DNA of 64,000 bases, from contig NZ_AP022561.1 in assembly GCF_010726245.1 (NCBI RefSeq), positions 5,580,001-5,644,000 of the forward strand. Direction: 5' to 3'. This stretch comes from Mycolicibacterium aichiense. Lineage in GTDB: Bacteria; Actinomycetota; Actinomycetes; Mycobacteriales; Mycobacteriaceae. The position numbers were made by a program, and so were the translations under genes. Positions 7,797 through 16,952 of the stretch are shown here, piece by piece; position 1 is the first letter of the stretch, and each line of letters starts with the position of its first letter. The notes under the pieces are model-generated. The model made no database searches, was not told the DNA's origin, and saw only the letters and a list, made by a program, of their open reading frames with translations.

Positions 7797-9253
7797 GCGG
7801 GCGAGTCCGTCGCGCCCGGCGTCCTGATCTGAGCGGCCAGCCATGGCAGCGCATCGGAGAAGGCCCGCTCGGCGAACTGCCAGGTGTGGAAGCTGATGAT
7901 GCGGTGCACCGAGCAGGAGATGCCGACCGTCTTCGCCGTCGCGCACAGATCGTCGGCCGCCCCGGCCTCGTCGGAATCCCTGAACTCGTCGTGCCCGCCG
8001 AAACCGGTGGGCGCGTCGGACTGCGGCCGGTGCCCGCCGCCCGCGCCGTACGGCGACGCGGTGTTGGTCGGTGTCACGGTGTCCTCGAACCAGCCTGCGA
8101 CACCCTGATACGGCCCGTGCCGCATCATCACGGTCCGCGGGTCGAACTCGTCCCACTTGGCCGCGTCGCCGCCGTACAGCCTGCTGATCGTCTGGTCCTT
8201 GGTCCCGGAGGTGGGGCCATGGTCGCCGGCGATGTCCTCGAAGGTGCTGAACAGATCCGGATGCATGACGGTCAGGTCGATCGCGCAGGTGCCGCCCATC
8301 GACCAGCCGACCACCGCCCAGTTGGCTGCCTGATCGGAGGCGCCGAAATGCTGTGCCACGTAGGGCCGGACGTCCTTGGTCAGGTGATCGGCCGCGTTGC
8401 CGCGGGGACCGTTGACGCACTCGGTGTCGTTGTTGAAGCTTCCGCCGGAGTCGACGAAGGCGAAGATCGGCGCTTGTCCGCCATGGGCTTTCGCGTAGCC
8501 GTCGATGATCGGCATCGCGTTGCCGGTGCGGATCCAGTCCGCCGGGGTGTTGAACTCGCCGGCGACCATCATGATGACCGGCAGGCGCGGCGGGGTCGCA
8601 CCGGCGAACCAGGCCGGCGGCAGGTAGACGTACTCACTACGGTGCTTGAATCCGCTTGCGTCGGCGGGGATGTCGACCTCGACGAGCTTGCCTGCCGTCT
8701 GCACGGTGTTGCGCAGGCCGGGCAGGTCGGCGACGTCGATCTGATTGGGCAACGGTCCGGCCGTCAAGGCCCCCCAGGCGGTCTGGACGCTCGGGTAATA
8801 GCCGACCCACTTGTTGAGCGCGAGCAGCGCGGCCACCAAGGTCAACGGGATGGTCAGCACGGCGACACCTCGCCGCCACCAGGAATTCCCCCGCCAGCCC
8901 AGGATCGCCACCGCGATCCCGGCCGCGAAAACCCCTACCCAGACCCACAAATAGAACGGCGCCGGGTCTGAGGCCAGACCCTCGGAGTTGACGTACGTGC
9001 GCGCGGCGAGCGCGCCGAGTAGGCCGACGACCACGCAGACCGGCAGCCACAGAAACCACCAGCGCCTGCTTCGCCGCCACCCGATCGCGACGACGAGCGC
9101 GATCGCTGCCACGATCTCGACGGTCAGCGGCAGCCAACCGCCCAGCAGTGAAACGCCGTGCGCGTACTGGTGAAAGTCAGGCGCGGGCAGCTGAGGCAGG
9201 GGTGCCGTTGGTGTCGGCGGCGGCGGTGTCGGGGTAGGCGGCACGAACCCCAT
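7793..9253 (-). CDS. Membrane-anchored esterase-D/mycolyltransferase-like alpha/beta hydrolase
   Basis: A 486-residue protein. The first 22 residues are Pro-rich, then about four membrane segments run to about residue 150, followed by an extracytoplasmic alpha/beta-hydrolase domain. The nucleophile elbow is GWSMGG; a C-terminal SFHTWQFAERAF segment supplies the likely catalytic His. Cys residues (in NDTECVN, GGTCAID and GISCSVH) suit an exported domain. The family (esterase D/antigen-85-like) includes enzymes acting on cell-envelope esters. The exact substrate is unknown. It is tail-to-tail with the MFS gene and stands alone in its orientation. Confidence 0.85.
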   Translation of the reverse strand: MGFVPPTPTPPPPTPTAPLPQLPAPDFHQYAHGVSLLGGWLPLTVEIVAAIALVVAIGWRRSRRWWFLWLPVCVVVGLLGALAARTYVNSEGLASDPAPFYLWVWVGVFAAGIAVAILGWRGNSWWRRGVAVLTIPLTLVAALLALNKWVGYYPSVQTAWGALTAGPLPNQIDVADLPGLRNTVQTAGKLVEVDIPADASGFKHRSEYVYLPPAWFAGATPPRLPVIMMVAGEFNTPADWIRTGNAMPIIDGYAKAHGGQAPIFAFVDSGGSFNNDTECVNGPRGNAADHLTKDVRPYVAQHFGASDQAANWAVVGWSMGGTCAIDLTVMHPDLFSTFEDIAGDHGPTSGTKDQTISRLYGGDAAKWDEFDPRTVMMRHGPYQGVAGWFEDTVTPTNTASPYGAGGGHRPQSDAPTGFGGHDEFRDSDEAGAADDLCATAKTVGISCSVHRIISFHTWQFAERAFSDALPWLAAQIRTPGATDSPA

Positions 9254-9310
9254 TGTGGAGTTCGTTTCTGTGCCTAAGCTTTGAAACCAGCTAGGCCAGT
9301 AGGGGACTGG

Positions 9311-10381
9311 CTACGCCAGCTGCCACTGCCAGTCGTCGGCGCCGTCGGGGTTGTTGTAGGTGCCGACGGAGTTCTTGACCACGATCGGGTCGCCGCTGCC
9401 GAAGTTGTCGTAGAACCACTTGGCATTGTCCGGGGACAGGTTGATACAGCCGTGGCTGACGTTCCGCTTGCCCTGATCGGCCACCGACCAGGGCGCGCTG
9501 TGCACGAAGGCGCCGCTGTTGTCGATGCGCACCGCCCACTGGACTTTCAGCTTGTAGCCTTCGGCCGAATTCACCGGCACCCCATAGGTGGACGAGTCCA
9601 TGATGATGTCCGGGAACTTCTCCAGCACGTAGTACGTGCCGTTCTTGGTCTCGTGCTTACCGTCCGGCTTGCCCATCGAGACCGGCATGGTCTTCTCCAC
9701 CTTGCCGTTTCGCGTGATCGTCATCTGATGGGTCTTGTCGTCGACGGTGGCCACCAGCGAATCACCGACGCGGAAGCTGGATTTGGCGCCGCTGGCGTCG
9801 ATGTTGACGACTGTGCCCTGCGGCCAGAAGTTGTACGGCCGCCAGCGGACCTGGGTGTCGGTGGTCCAGTAGAAGGCGCCCGGAACCGGTGGCACCGAGG
9901 AGATGTGGATGGCCTGCTCGGCCATCGGCCGGTTGGCGATCGGACGCGCGAAGTTGATGATGATTGGTTTGGCCACGCCGACCATGGCGCCGTTCACGGG
10001 ATTGAATGTCGGCGGCGCGAACACCGGATCCCCGGTGTAGGGCGTCGGGTTCTGGCCTTTGACCGGACCAGCGGCTGCCGCGGCGGCCTGCTGAGCGGCC
10101 ACCGGATCGACCGGCGGTGGCGCCGGCGGAGCAAACGGGTCGGGCGCCGGGACGGCCGGGTCGCCCACCGGGGCTGGCGGCGGGAACGCCGCGGGGTCGA
10201 CCGGTGGCGGCGCGAACGGATCGGGTGCGGGCACCTGGGCGGGAGGTACGTCGGCGATCCCGGGATCGGCGGGCGCCTGATCTGGATCGGCGAGCGCCGA
10301 ACCGCTGCCGAGACTGATTCCGGCGGCCACTCCGACCACGCACAGCGTGGTGGCGATGGCCCCCTTCACCCGCAGCGTCAT
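9311..10381 (-). CDS. L,D-transpeptidase (Rv0192 / LdtMt4-like)
   Basis: A 356-residue exported enzyme that makes 3-3 cross-links in peptidoglycan. Signal peptide [20 protein letters not shown] with cleavage near ALADPD; then a Pro/Ala-rich linker, an Ig-like domain, and the YkuD catalytic domain with [17 protein letters not shown], the nucleophile being Cys at about residue 312 and the paired His just before it. The ATG chosen has GAGGGAG eight bases upstream; a start 14 codons earlier would weaken the signal peptide. It occupies the place of M. tuberculosis Rv0192, next to the Rv0191-like exporter. Confidence 0.93.
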   Translation of the reverse strand: MTLRVKGAIATTLCVVGVAAGISLGSGSALADPDQAPADPGIADVPPAQVPAPDPFAPPPVDPAAFPPPAPVGDPAVPAPDPFAPPAPPPVDPVAAQQAAAAAAGPVKGQNPTPYTGDPVFAPPTFNPVNGAMVGVAKPIIINFARPIANRPMAEQAIHISSVPPVPGAFYWTTDTQVRWRPYNFWPQGTVVNIDASGAKSSFRVGDSLVATVDDKTHQMTITRNGKVEKTMPVSMGKPDGKHETKNGTYYVLEKFPDIIMDSSTYGVPVNSAEGYKLKVQWAVRIDNSGAFVHSAPWSVADQGKRNVSHGCINLSPDNAKWFYDNFGSGDPIVVKNSVGTYNNPDGADDWQWQLA

Positions 10382-10526
10382 AACCAAAACTCCCTCGAAA
10401 CCGACGTTGACCCAGTCTGACATAACACGCTGGGTGCACTTCCCGAGTTCATTCGCCGGCGAACCCGGCCGCGAACTCCGTCACTGCCCTGAACTGTGCA
10501 GATCGTCGGGCGGGGGGTGAGAAGCG

Positions 10527-11768
10527 TTACTTTTCGCTGGTAGCCGGGCGGTCCGCGAACAGGCCCCGGCTGACCATCACGCAACCCAATGCGCCCAGCA
10601 TCAGCACGCATGACGCGGTGAGCATGGTCGCGACGCCGGCCCGTTGGTAGAGCAGCCCGCCGGTCAGCGAGCCGGCCATGATGCCGACCTGGAAGCACGC
10701 CACGTAGAGCCCGGAGGCGCCGTCGGGATCCTGCGGGGAATGCCGCATCGCGGCGGTCTGCAACATCGGCGGCATCGCGTTGGCGGTGGCACCCCACAGC
10801 ACGATCGCCACCGCCCCGGCCGCTGCGACGGCGGCGGTGTGCCAGCCGAGGTGACCCAGCGCTGCCAGTGCGGCGAACGCCAGCGACGACGCGGCCAGAC
10901 AACCCATCACCGCTGCCTTGGGCCGACGGTCCCCCGGCCGGGCCAGTAACGCCATGCCGGTCAGGCCGGCCACCCCGTACGCCGCGAGCAGCCAGGCCTG
11001 GTGCGCCCCGTGCACGCCGACCACGTCCCGGATGATCACCACGATGAACGTGTAGGAGATGAAGTGGGCGGTGACACCCACCAGCGTCAGCACGCTCAGC
11101 ATCAGCAGCGGGCGGTTGCGGTGGTGGACGACTCGCCGGGGCCGCGCACCGGCTGCCGCGTCGGTCAACGCCATCGCCGGAAGAGCCAGCCGTGCCGCGA
11201 CGAGCACGAGCACCGACGCCACGGCGATGGCACCGACGGCGGGCCGCCAACCCCACAGCTCGCTCATCGCCGCGGTCAGCGGGCTGCCGACCACGAGCGC
11301 CAGGCCGGTGCCGACGTAGACCGCCATCGTGGCGCGCCCGGCGTGGCTCGGCGGAACCAGCCGCGCACCGATCGGGGCGATCACCGACCACATCAACCCG
11401 TGCGTGAGCGCGCACAGCACCCGGCCGACGGCCAGCACCGTGAAGGTCGGCGCCAGCGCGGAGATCAGTTGCGAAATCGACAGGCAGGCCAGCGTCCACA
11501 ACAGCGTGCGCCGCCGCGGCCACGTCGCCGTCCACCGCACCAGCGGCATCGTGGCCAGTGCGGCCACCAACGCGTAGCTGGCCAGCAGGGTGCCCACCAT
11601 CGCTTCGCTGACGTGCAGGTCGCGCGCGATGGCGGACAGCGCACCGACCGGCATGATCTCGGCGGTGACGTAGATGAACGCCGCGGCGGCCAGCACGGCC
11701 AGCGCTGTGGCGACTCGCGGTGTCCACGTGCGCTGCACGGTGGGCACGGGTTCACGGTATCGGCTCAC
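10527..11768 (-). CDS. MFS exporter (Rv0191-like)
   Basis: A 413-residue membrane protein with about 12 helices, of the drug/sugar-efflux branch of the MFS. The N-terminal region carries the antiporter pattern SYALVAALATMPLVRWTATW and an Arg-rich RRR loop after helix 2. M. tuberculosis Rv0191 is syntenic and has been called a chloramphenicol or arabinose-type efflux permease. It lies between the copper unit and the L,D-transpeptidase, all on the same strand, though the 145-bp gap before the transpeptidase suggests a separate promoter for that gene. Confidence 0.88.
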   Translation of the reverse strand: MSRYREPVPTVQRTWTPRVATALAVLAAAAFIYVTAEIMPVGALSAIARDLHVSEAMVGTLLASYALVAALATMPLVRWTATWPRRRTLLWTLACLSISQLISALAPTFTVLAVGRVLCALTHGLMWSVIAPIGARLVPPSHAGRATMAVYVGTGLALVVGSPLTAAMSELWGWRPAVGAIAVASVLVLVAARLALPAMALTDAAAGARPRRVVHHRNRPLLMLSVLTLVGVTAHFISYTFIVVIIRDVVGVHGAHQAWLLAAYGVAGLTGMALLARPGDRRPKAAVMGCLAASSLAFAALAALGHLGWHTAAVAAAGAVAIVLWGATANAMPPMLQTAAMRHSPQDPDGASGLYVACFQVGIMAGSLTGGLLYQRAGVATMLTASCVLMLGALGCVMVSRGLFADRPATSEK

Positions 11769-11818
11769 GCGCCGACTCCGGCTGATCTGACCGCCCTATG
11801 TCGCCGCGCGGTGTTGGG

Positions 11819-12109
11819 TCAGGAGCGGACCAGGCGCGCGATCGCAGCCGAGGCCTCGGCCAGTTTCTTGTCGGCCTCGTCGCCGCCCTCGGCGACCGCA
11901 TGGCTGACGCAATGGCTGAGGTGTTCGTCGAGCAGGCCGAGCGCCACCGACTGCAGTGCACTGTTGACGGCGCTGATCTGGGTCAGCACATCGATGCAGT
12001 ACTTGTCCTCGTCGATCATCTTCGCGATGCCGCGGACCTGACCCTCGATACGCCGCAACCGCTTGGTGTAGTTGTCCTTTTGCGACGAATAGCCATGTGC
12101 GCCAGTCAT
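11819..12109 (-). CDS. ricR: Copper-sensing CsoR-family repressor RicR
   Basis: A 96-residue helical repressor of the CsoR/DUF156 family. The three Cu(I) ligands are present: Cys38 (KYCIDVL), His63 and Cys67 (DEHLSHCVSHAV). In M. tuberculosis, RicR (Rv0190) represses copper-resistance genes and leaves DNA when it binds Cu(I). It starts directly after the stop of the DUF305 gene, whose 3' end holds its GGGAGG ribosome site, so both are one transcript. A RicR-type palindrome upstream of that transcript indicates autoregulation. Confidence 0.92.
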   Translation of the reverse strand: MTGAHGYSSQKDNYTKRLRRIEGQVRGIAKMIDEDKYCIDVLTQISAVNSALQSVALGLLDEHLSHCVSHAVAEGGDEADKKLAEASAAIARLVRS

Positions 12110-12703
12110 TTAACCTCCCAGCATCTGCTTCATCTGATCGATCTCGGCCTGTTGAGCGGTGACGATGGACTTGGCCATCGCGGTCAGGTCGGCGCTCTGA
12201 CCGTTGGCGATCTCGGCCTTCGCCATCTCGATGGCGCCCTGGTGGTGGCCGATCATCGCCTGCAGCCACAGTGTGTCGAACTGTGGCCCGTTGAGCGATT
12301 TGAGTTTGGTCATCGTCGCGTCGTCGACCATGCCCTGCATGGCGGCGCCGTGCCCGCTGTGGTCTGTCGTCGCAGGGTCGACGTCCCACTGCTGCAGCAG
12401 TGCGTTCATCTGGTCGATCTCGGGCTGTTGTTCGTCGGCGATCTTGCCGGCCAGGATGCGGACGGCCTGATTGGTGGTGTGTACGGCAGCTATCGCCGCC
12501 AGGTCCACGGCCTGCTGATGGTGCGGGATCATCATCTGCGCGAACATCACATCGTCGGCGTTGTGCGCGGCCACCGCTTGGCTGGTCGGTACGGTCGACG
12601 CGGCGTGCTGGGTGTGGTCCTCGGTTTTGCTACAGGACGACACGACGACGGCGGTGGAGACGGCTGCGGCGACCGCCACGATGCGGGTGGGCGTGGATGT
12701 CAT
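12110..12703 (-). CDS. DUF305 copper-associated lipoprotein
   Basis: A 197-residue protein with a lipoprotein signal ending at VVSSC (Cys24). The mature part is helical with two halves, each holding a His/Met motif: FAQMMIPHHQQAVDLA and WLQAMIGHHQGAIEMAKAEI, the hallmark of DUF305. A HSGHGAAMQGM linker adds His and Met. DUF305 proteins are extracytoplasmic and occur beside copper-resistance genes; Cu(I) binding is likely but not shown by sequence. It is the first gene of the ricR transcript and the copper-box palindrome lies 19 bp upstream of its start. Confidence 0.9.
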   Translation of the reverse strand: MTSTPTRIVAVAAAVSTAVVVSSCSKTEDHTQHAASTVPTSQAVAAHNADDVMFAQMMIPHHQQAVDLAAIAAVHTTNQAVRILAGKIADEQQPEIDQMNALLQQWDVDPATTDHSGHGAAMQGMVDDATMTKLKSLNGPQFDTLWLQAMIGHHQGAIEMAKAEIANGQSADLTAMAKSIVTAQQAEIDQMKQMLGG

Positions 12704-12721
12704 GTTTTCACCGTACCTTCA

Positions 12722-12738
12722 ATACCCCTCGGGGGTAT
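12722..12738. promoter_or_regulatory. RicR/CsoR copper operator
   Basis: Palindrome ATACCCC-TCG-GGGGTAT, 7-bp perfect arms. It matches the TACCC-N5-GGGTA copper box bound by RicR. It lies upstream of the DUF305-ricR transcript on the minus strand and about 45 bp before ilvD on the plus strand, so ilvD could also be affected. Confidence 0.8.
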
Positions 12739-12782
12739 AAAAGAAATTTGGTGGGCACCCCCGACCACGGCATACTTGTCCG

Positions 12783-14480
12783 GTGAGCCAAACCCCCGAT
12801 CTCAAGCCCCGCAGTCGCGACGTCACCGACGGCCTGGAGAAGGCCGCAGCCCGCGGGATGCTCCGCGCGGTAGGCATGGGCGACGAGGACTTCGCCAAGC
12901 CGCAGATCGGGGTGGCGTCGTCGTGGAACGAGATCACTCCGTGCAACCTGTCGCTGCAGCGGCTCGCGCAGGCCGCCAAGGAGGGCGTGCACGCCGCCGG
13001 CGGTTATCCGATGGAGTTCGGCACGATCTCGGTGTCCGACGGCATCTCGATGGGCCATGAGGGCATGCACTTCTCGTTGGTGTCGCGCGAGGTGATCGCC
13101 GACAGCGTCGAGACGGTCATGATGGCCGAGCGCCTCGACGGCTCGGTGCTGCTGGCGGGTTGCGACAAGTCGCTGCCCGGCATGCTGATGGCCGCCGCGC
13201 GACTGGATCTGGCCGCGGTGTTCCTCTACGCGGGTTCGATCCTGCCGGGTCGGGCCAAGCTGTCCGACGGGACCGAGATGGACGTGACGATCATCGACGC
13301 GTTCGAGGCTGTCGGCGCGTGCGCGCGCGGGCTGATGTCGCGCGAGGACGTCGACACCATCGAGCGGGCGATCTGTCCGGGCGAAGGCGCCTGCGGCGGC
13401 ATGTTCACCGCCAACACGATGGCGTCCGCGGCCGAGGCGCTGGGGATGTCGCTGCCGGGCAGCGCGGCACCGCCTGCGACCGATCGGCGCCGCGACGGCT
13501 ACGCCCGCCGCAGTGGCGAGGCGGTCGTGGAGCTGCTTCGCCGCGGGATCACCGCCCGCGACATCCTGACCAAGGAAGCCTTCGAGAACGCGATCGCGGT
13601 CGTGATGGCGTTCGGCGGATCCACCAACGCGGTGCTGCACCTGATGGCGATCGCCCACGAGGCGAACGTGAAGCTGGATCTGGCGGACTTCACCCGCATC
13701 GGCGCCAAGGTGCCGCACCTGGCCGACGTCAAGCCGTTCGGCAAGCACGTGATGTTCGATGTCGACCGCATCGGCGGTGTGCCGGTGGTCATGAAAGCAC
13801 TGTTGGACGCCGGCCTCTTACACGGTGACGTCATGACGGTCACCGGTGAGACCATGGCCGCCAACCTCGCCCACATCGCGCCGCCGGACCCGGACGGCAA
13901 AGTCCTTCGCGCGCTGAGCAATCCGATTCACCCGACCGGCGGCATCACGATCCTTCACGGATCGCTCGCGCCGGAGGGCGCCGTGGTCAAGTCGGCCGGC
14001 TTCGACTCCGACGTCTTCGAGGGCACCGCACGGGTTTTCGACGGCGAGCGCGCGGCGATGGATGCGTTGGAGGACGGGACGATCGTGGCCAACGACGTCG
14101 TCGTCATCCGCTACGAGGGCCCCAAGGGCGGCCCCGGCATGCGCGAGATGCTGGCGATCACCGGCGCGATCAAGGGTGCCGGCCTCGGCAAGGACGTGCT
14201 GTTGATGACCGACGGCCGGTTCTCCGGTGGCACCACCGGCCTGTGCGTCGGGCACATCGCGCCGGAGGCGGTCGACGGTGGTCCCATCGCGTTCGTCCAA
14301 GACGGTGACCGGATTCGTCTCGACGTCGGCAAGGGCACGCTGGACGTCCTGGTCGATGAGGCCGAATTCGAGTCGCGCAAAGCGGGATTCACCCCGCCCG
14401 CGCCGAAGTACACCACCGGTGTGCTGGCCAAGTACCGCAAGCTGGTCGGCTCGGCGGCGAGCGGCGCGGTCTGCGGCTAG
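12783..14480 (+). CDS. ilvD: Dihydroxy-acid dehydratase
   Basis: A 565-residue enzyme of branched-chain amino acid synthesis, converting 2,3-dihydroxy-isovalerate/methylvalerate to the keto acids. IlvD/Edd family features are full: [12 protein letters not shown] (cluster Cys and catalytic region), [16 protein letters not shown] with further cluster Cys, [18 protein letters not shown], and [20 protein letters not shown] near the C-terminus. Length agrees with M. tuberculosis IlvD (Rv0189c, 575 aa). The GTG start has no clear ribosome site and may be leaderless. The enzyme holds an Fe-S cluster sensitive to copper, which gives its place beside the copper operon some biological logic. Confidence 0.96.
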   Translation: MSQTPDLKPRSRDVTDGLEKAAARGMLRAVGMGDEDFAKPQIGVASSWNEITPCNLSLQRLAQAAKEGVHAAGGYPMEFGTISVSDGISMGHEGMHFSLVSREVIADSVETVMMAERLDGSVLLAGCDKSLPGMLMAAARLDLAAVFLYAGSILPGRAKLSDGTEMDVTIIDAFEAVGACARGLMSREDVDTIERAICPGEGACGGMFTANTMASAAEALGMSLPGSAAPPATDRRRDGYARRSGEAVVELLRRGITARDILTKEAFENAIAVVMAFGGSTNAVLHLMAIAHEANVKLDLADFTRIGAKVPHLADVKPFGKHVMFDVDRIGGVPVVMKALLDAGLLHGDVMTVTGETMAANLAHIAPPDPDGKVLRALSNPIHPTGGITILHGSLAPEGAVVKSAGFDSDVFEGTARVFDGERAAMDALEDGTIVANDVVVIRYEGPKGGPGMREMLAITGAIKGAGLGKDVLLMTDGRFSGGTTGLCVGHIAPEAVDGGPIAFVQDGDRIRLDVGKGTLDVLVDEAEFESRKAGFTPPAPKYTTGVLAKYRKLVGSAASGAVCG

Positions 14481-14538
14481 TTCGCCGCATGCTCGGCGAT
14501 TTTGCAATAGTTCGAACTCGTCGGGTGGGTGGGTGTGC

Positions 14539-14582
14539 TGTTCGCCAACGCGATAGCACCAATGATATCGCGTTGGCGAACA
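14539..14582. terminator. Perfect 17-bp stem-loop between convergent genes
   Basis: Arms TGTTCGCCAACGCGATA and its exact complement, separated by a 10-nt loop. It sits between the 3' ends of ilvD and the minus-strand exported protein gene, so a bidirectional terminator is the simplest reading. There is no T-run, as is common for mycobacterial terminators. Confidence 0.6.
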
Positions 14583-14618
14583 ATCACATAGTGGCCTCCG
14601 GGGCGGGAGCGCCCGCAC

Positions 14619-16064
14619 CTAGCTTGCCCGCTTGGACCCGCCCACGCCCTTCTTGGCCGAGGGCTTCGGCGCTGAAGCCTTCTTGCTCGACGTCGAACTC
14701 GACTTCTTCGACGGCTTGCCGGACTTGGCACTCGGCGAGGGTACGGCCGCCAACGCCGGCGCCGCGGCTGCCGTCACCGAGGGCTCTGGCACGGGCACAG
14801 GCGTCGTTGTGGGCTTGCCGCTCAACACATCCCGGAATCCGGTGAACAGCGCCTTGACCACGTCCCCGGGGACCGCGGCCCACTCCTGCGGCGTCAGCGT
14901 CGCCCGCGACAGGAACGGAACGTATTGGGACGACTGGTCATACGTGCGGTTGTAGGTGCCACCCTCACTCGGTGTCTGCACGTCGGTGTAACCGATGTTG
15001 ACCAGAATCGACAACGCCGGCTGCAGCGCGTCAGCAAGCGGCGTGCCCAGCGTGATCGGGATCTTCGCCGCCTTGAACACCGCATTGAGGATGCGCGACG
15101 GCAGTCGCAGCGGTTCCAGCAGCGGCAGATCGGTGGGCACCAGTGTGCTGTACGTCGTGCTGGGGGTACCCAGGGTCAGCAGCGCGATGAGATTGCCCTC
15201 GATCGTGTTGATGCTGGTGCCCTTCAACTCCGCGCCGCCGAGCAGGTAGGTCGGCAGCACGCTCGCCATGACGGAGTTGACCAGCGAGAACGGGTTCAGC
15301 GTCTCCGGGAAGTCCGACAACATGTCGTAGCCGAGGGCGACGTTGACGAACGCGCCGTTGAATCGGATGCCGAGGCTCGATCCGGAGCCGGCGTTGGGAC
15401 TGACCGGATTCATCCCGAACAGGTTGAAGATCGGGGCGAATCGCGAATACAGGCCGCCGTTCGGTGTCTCGGGGTTGCGCACCAACGCAATCGGCAGGTT
15501 GGTCACGTTGGTGCCCTGGACACAGGTGATGCCCGACGAACACGGTTGGCCGGTGATCGAACTGACCTTGCCCGCGGCGACCAGCGGATCGTATCCCGGC
15601 AGAGTGTTGCCGTTGGCGCTGGACAGCAATGCCTGATAGGTCTGGAGCGCAGCGGGAACGCCTGTGCCCGAGGCGATCAGCAGCGGACCGGTGGGACTGC
15701 TGGCCAGGATGTTCGGCCGGGTCGCGGTGCCGAGGACGAACCCGCCGAACGGCTCCGCGTTCAGCAGGTTGTTCAGTCCGACCGGGTCGGCTTTCTGCCA
15801 GTCGAAGGCCAGCGTGATGGATCCGACGACGGGGATGTTGTCGAAGGTGTAGCTGTCCACTCCGAGCTGATTGATCAGCCACAGCAGCGGCCCGGTCGTG
15901 GTGGTGTCGAGGGTCAGGGCGTTTGCGGCAGGCGCCACGGGTTCGGCGACCGTGCCCATCGTCATGGCCACCGCGGTGGCGGCGGCCGCGCCCAGCAGCG
16001 CGGTCTTCCTTGTTCCGGCCGTCACTCCCTGCCGGATCTTCTTTGAAAACGCCGCAGCTACCAT
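14619..16064 (-). CDS. Exported mycobacterial protein with Lys/Ser/Pro-rich tail (PE-PPE-domain-like, function unknown)
   Basis: About 481 residues from the chosen ATG; another in-frame ATG 15 codons upstream with an AGGGG site is also possible. A basic N-terminus (FSKKIRQ) and a hydrophobic stretch ending near PAANA form a signal peptide. The body of about 390 residues has motifs common in exported mycobacterial proteins annotated with PE-PPE-type domains (GPLLWLINQLGVDSYTF, ILVNIGYTDV, GGTYNRTYDQ, LTPQEWAAVPGDVV). The last 80 residues are low complexity, rich in Lys, Ser, Pro and Ala, ending in SKRAS. Two Cys in PCSSGITC may form a disulphide. No reaction can be assigned; the PE-PPE link is tentative. 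Confidence 0.7.
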   Translation of the reverse strand: MVAAAFSKKIRQGVTAGTRKTALLGAAAATAVAMTMGTVAEPVAPAANALTLDTTTTGPLLWLINQLGVDSYTFDNIPVVGSITLAFDWQKADPVGLNNLLNAEPFGGFVLGTATRPNILASSPTGPLLIASGTGVPAALQTYQALLSSANGNTLPGYDPLVAAGKVSSITGQPCSSGITCVQGTNVTNLPIALVRNPETPNGGLYSRFAPIFNLFGMNPVSPNAGSGSSLGIRFNGAFVNVALGYDMLSDFPETLNPFSLVNSVMASVLPTYLLGGAELKGTSINTIEGNLIALLTLGTPSTTYSTLVPTDLPLLEPLRLPSRILNAVFKAAKIPITLGTPLADALQPALSILVNIGYTDVQTPSEGGTYNRTYDQSSQYVPFLSRATLTPQEWAAVPGDVVKALFTGFRDVLSGKPTTTPVPVPEPSVTAAAAPALAAVPSPSAKSGKPSKKSSSTSSKKASAPKPSAKKGVGGSKRAS

Positions 16065-16169
16065 CTGAAACCCCCGATCGCCGCCCCCACGAGGCTGTTT
16101 TGCGAACATAACCCCTCAGGTCGGCGGCGGTGGGGATTTGGCAATCTCTGTTGCCAGAGGTGACAGCGG

Positions 16170-16952
16170 TCAGGTTTCAGCGAACTCCGCGTAAATTCTC
16201 GGCAGGAAGCTCGCCAGGTGGTTCATCTCCTGCGCGCAGTGCACCAACAGATCCCGGGGCTCCGGCAGCTGGTGTGCGGCGATCGGCCGGATCACCGAAT
16301 CGGCCAGGCGGTTGCCGCGGCGCACCCCGATGTACGGACCGCCCATCCAGAACCGCGATCGCATCTCCGCGCCGCCCGGCACAGCACGGACGTGGTGGAT
16401 GAACCAGCCGATGTCGACCGGCACCTCGCTGGAGCCCAGCCGCGCGCACACCGCGACGTCCGCGCCCAGCCGGGCCGGGTCCAGACCCAGCGCGGACGGT
16501 TCGAGGAACGCGATGGCCGCCTTGGCATAGGCCGAGCCGAGGTATTCCTCGATGATCGAGGTCCGTCCGACGTAGTCGCCGTCGGGTCCGCTGTCGCCCC
16601 AATGCGCCGAGGCATGCGCACGCGGATGCCACAACTTGTAGCGGCTGGACTCGCTGCCGTGCCAGCCGAACCACCAGTCCCACATCGCCGGCGTGACGCC
16701 GGGCATGTCGGTGCGGATCGCGACGTGGAATCCGCCGCCGCGCAGCACACCGTAGCCGTTCTCGGTCTGTTGATATCCCTCATCGAGAAGCGTTGCAGCC
16801 GAGTCGAACCCGAGCATCGTCTGGTCGGCCTGCGGGCCGTGTTCGAGTGCGACGACGGCATGGCGGGGCAGCTCGGCCATCTGCGGGTCGAAGTACTTGC
16901 CCCACGCGGTGTCGCCGTCACCGGGGCGGTAACCCAGGTACGTCTCCGCCAT
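16170..16952 (-). CDS. PhlG-type DAPG/phloretin hydrolase family protein
   Basis: A 260-residue protein of the 2,4-diacetylphloroglucinol hydrolase (PhlG) family, zinc enzymes that cleave C-C bonds between a phenolic ring and an acyl group. Family marks include MWDWWFGWHGSESSRYKLWH and PRAHASAHW, supplying His and Glu residues of the metal site, and a C-terminal HCAQEMNHLASFLPRIYAEF. The start overlaps the stop of the upstream flavoprotein gene, so the two form one operon. Its substrate in this organism is unknown; an acylated or flavonoid-like phenol fits the family and the flavoprotein partner. Confidence 0.8.
   Translation of the reverse strand: MAETYLGYRPGDGDTAWGKYFDPQMAELPRHAVVALEHGPQADQTMLGFDSAATLLDEGYQQTENGYGVLRGGGFHVAIRTDMPGVTPAMWDWWFGWHGSESSRYKLWHPRAHASAHWGDSGPDGDYVGRTSIIEEYLGSAYAKAAIAFLEPSALGLDPARLGADVAVCARLGSSEVPVDIGWFIHHVRAVPGGAEMRSRFWMGGPYIGVRRGNRLADSVIRPIAAHQLPEPRDLLVHCAQEMNHLASFLPRIYAEFAET

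Noticed and set aside
12771..12782. A leaderless -10 promoter just before ilvD
   Set aside because: CATACTTGT resembles TANNNT only loosely, so it is too weak to list as a promoter.
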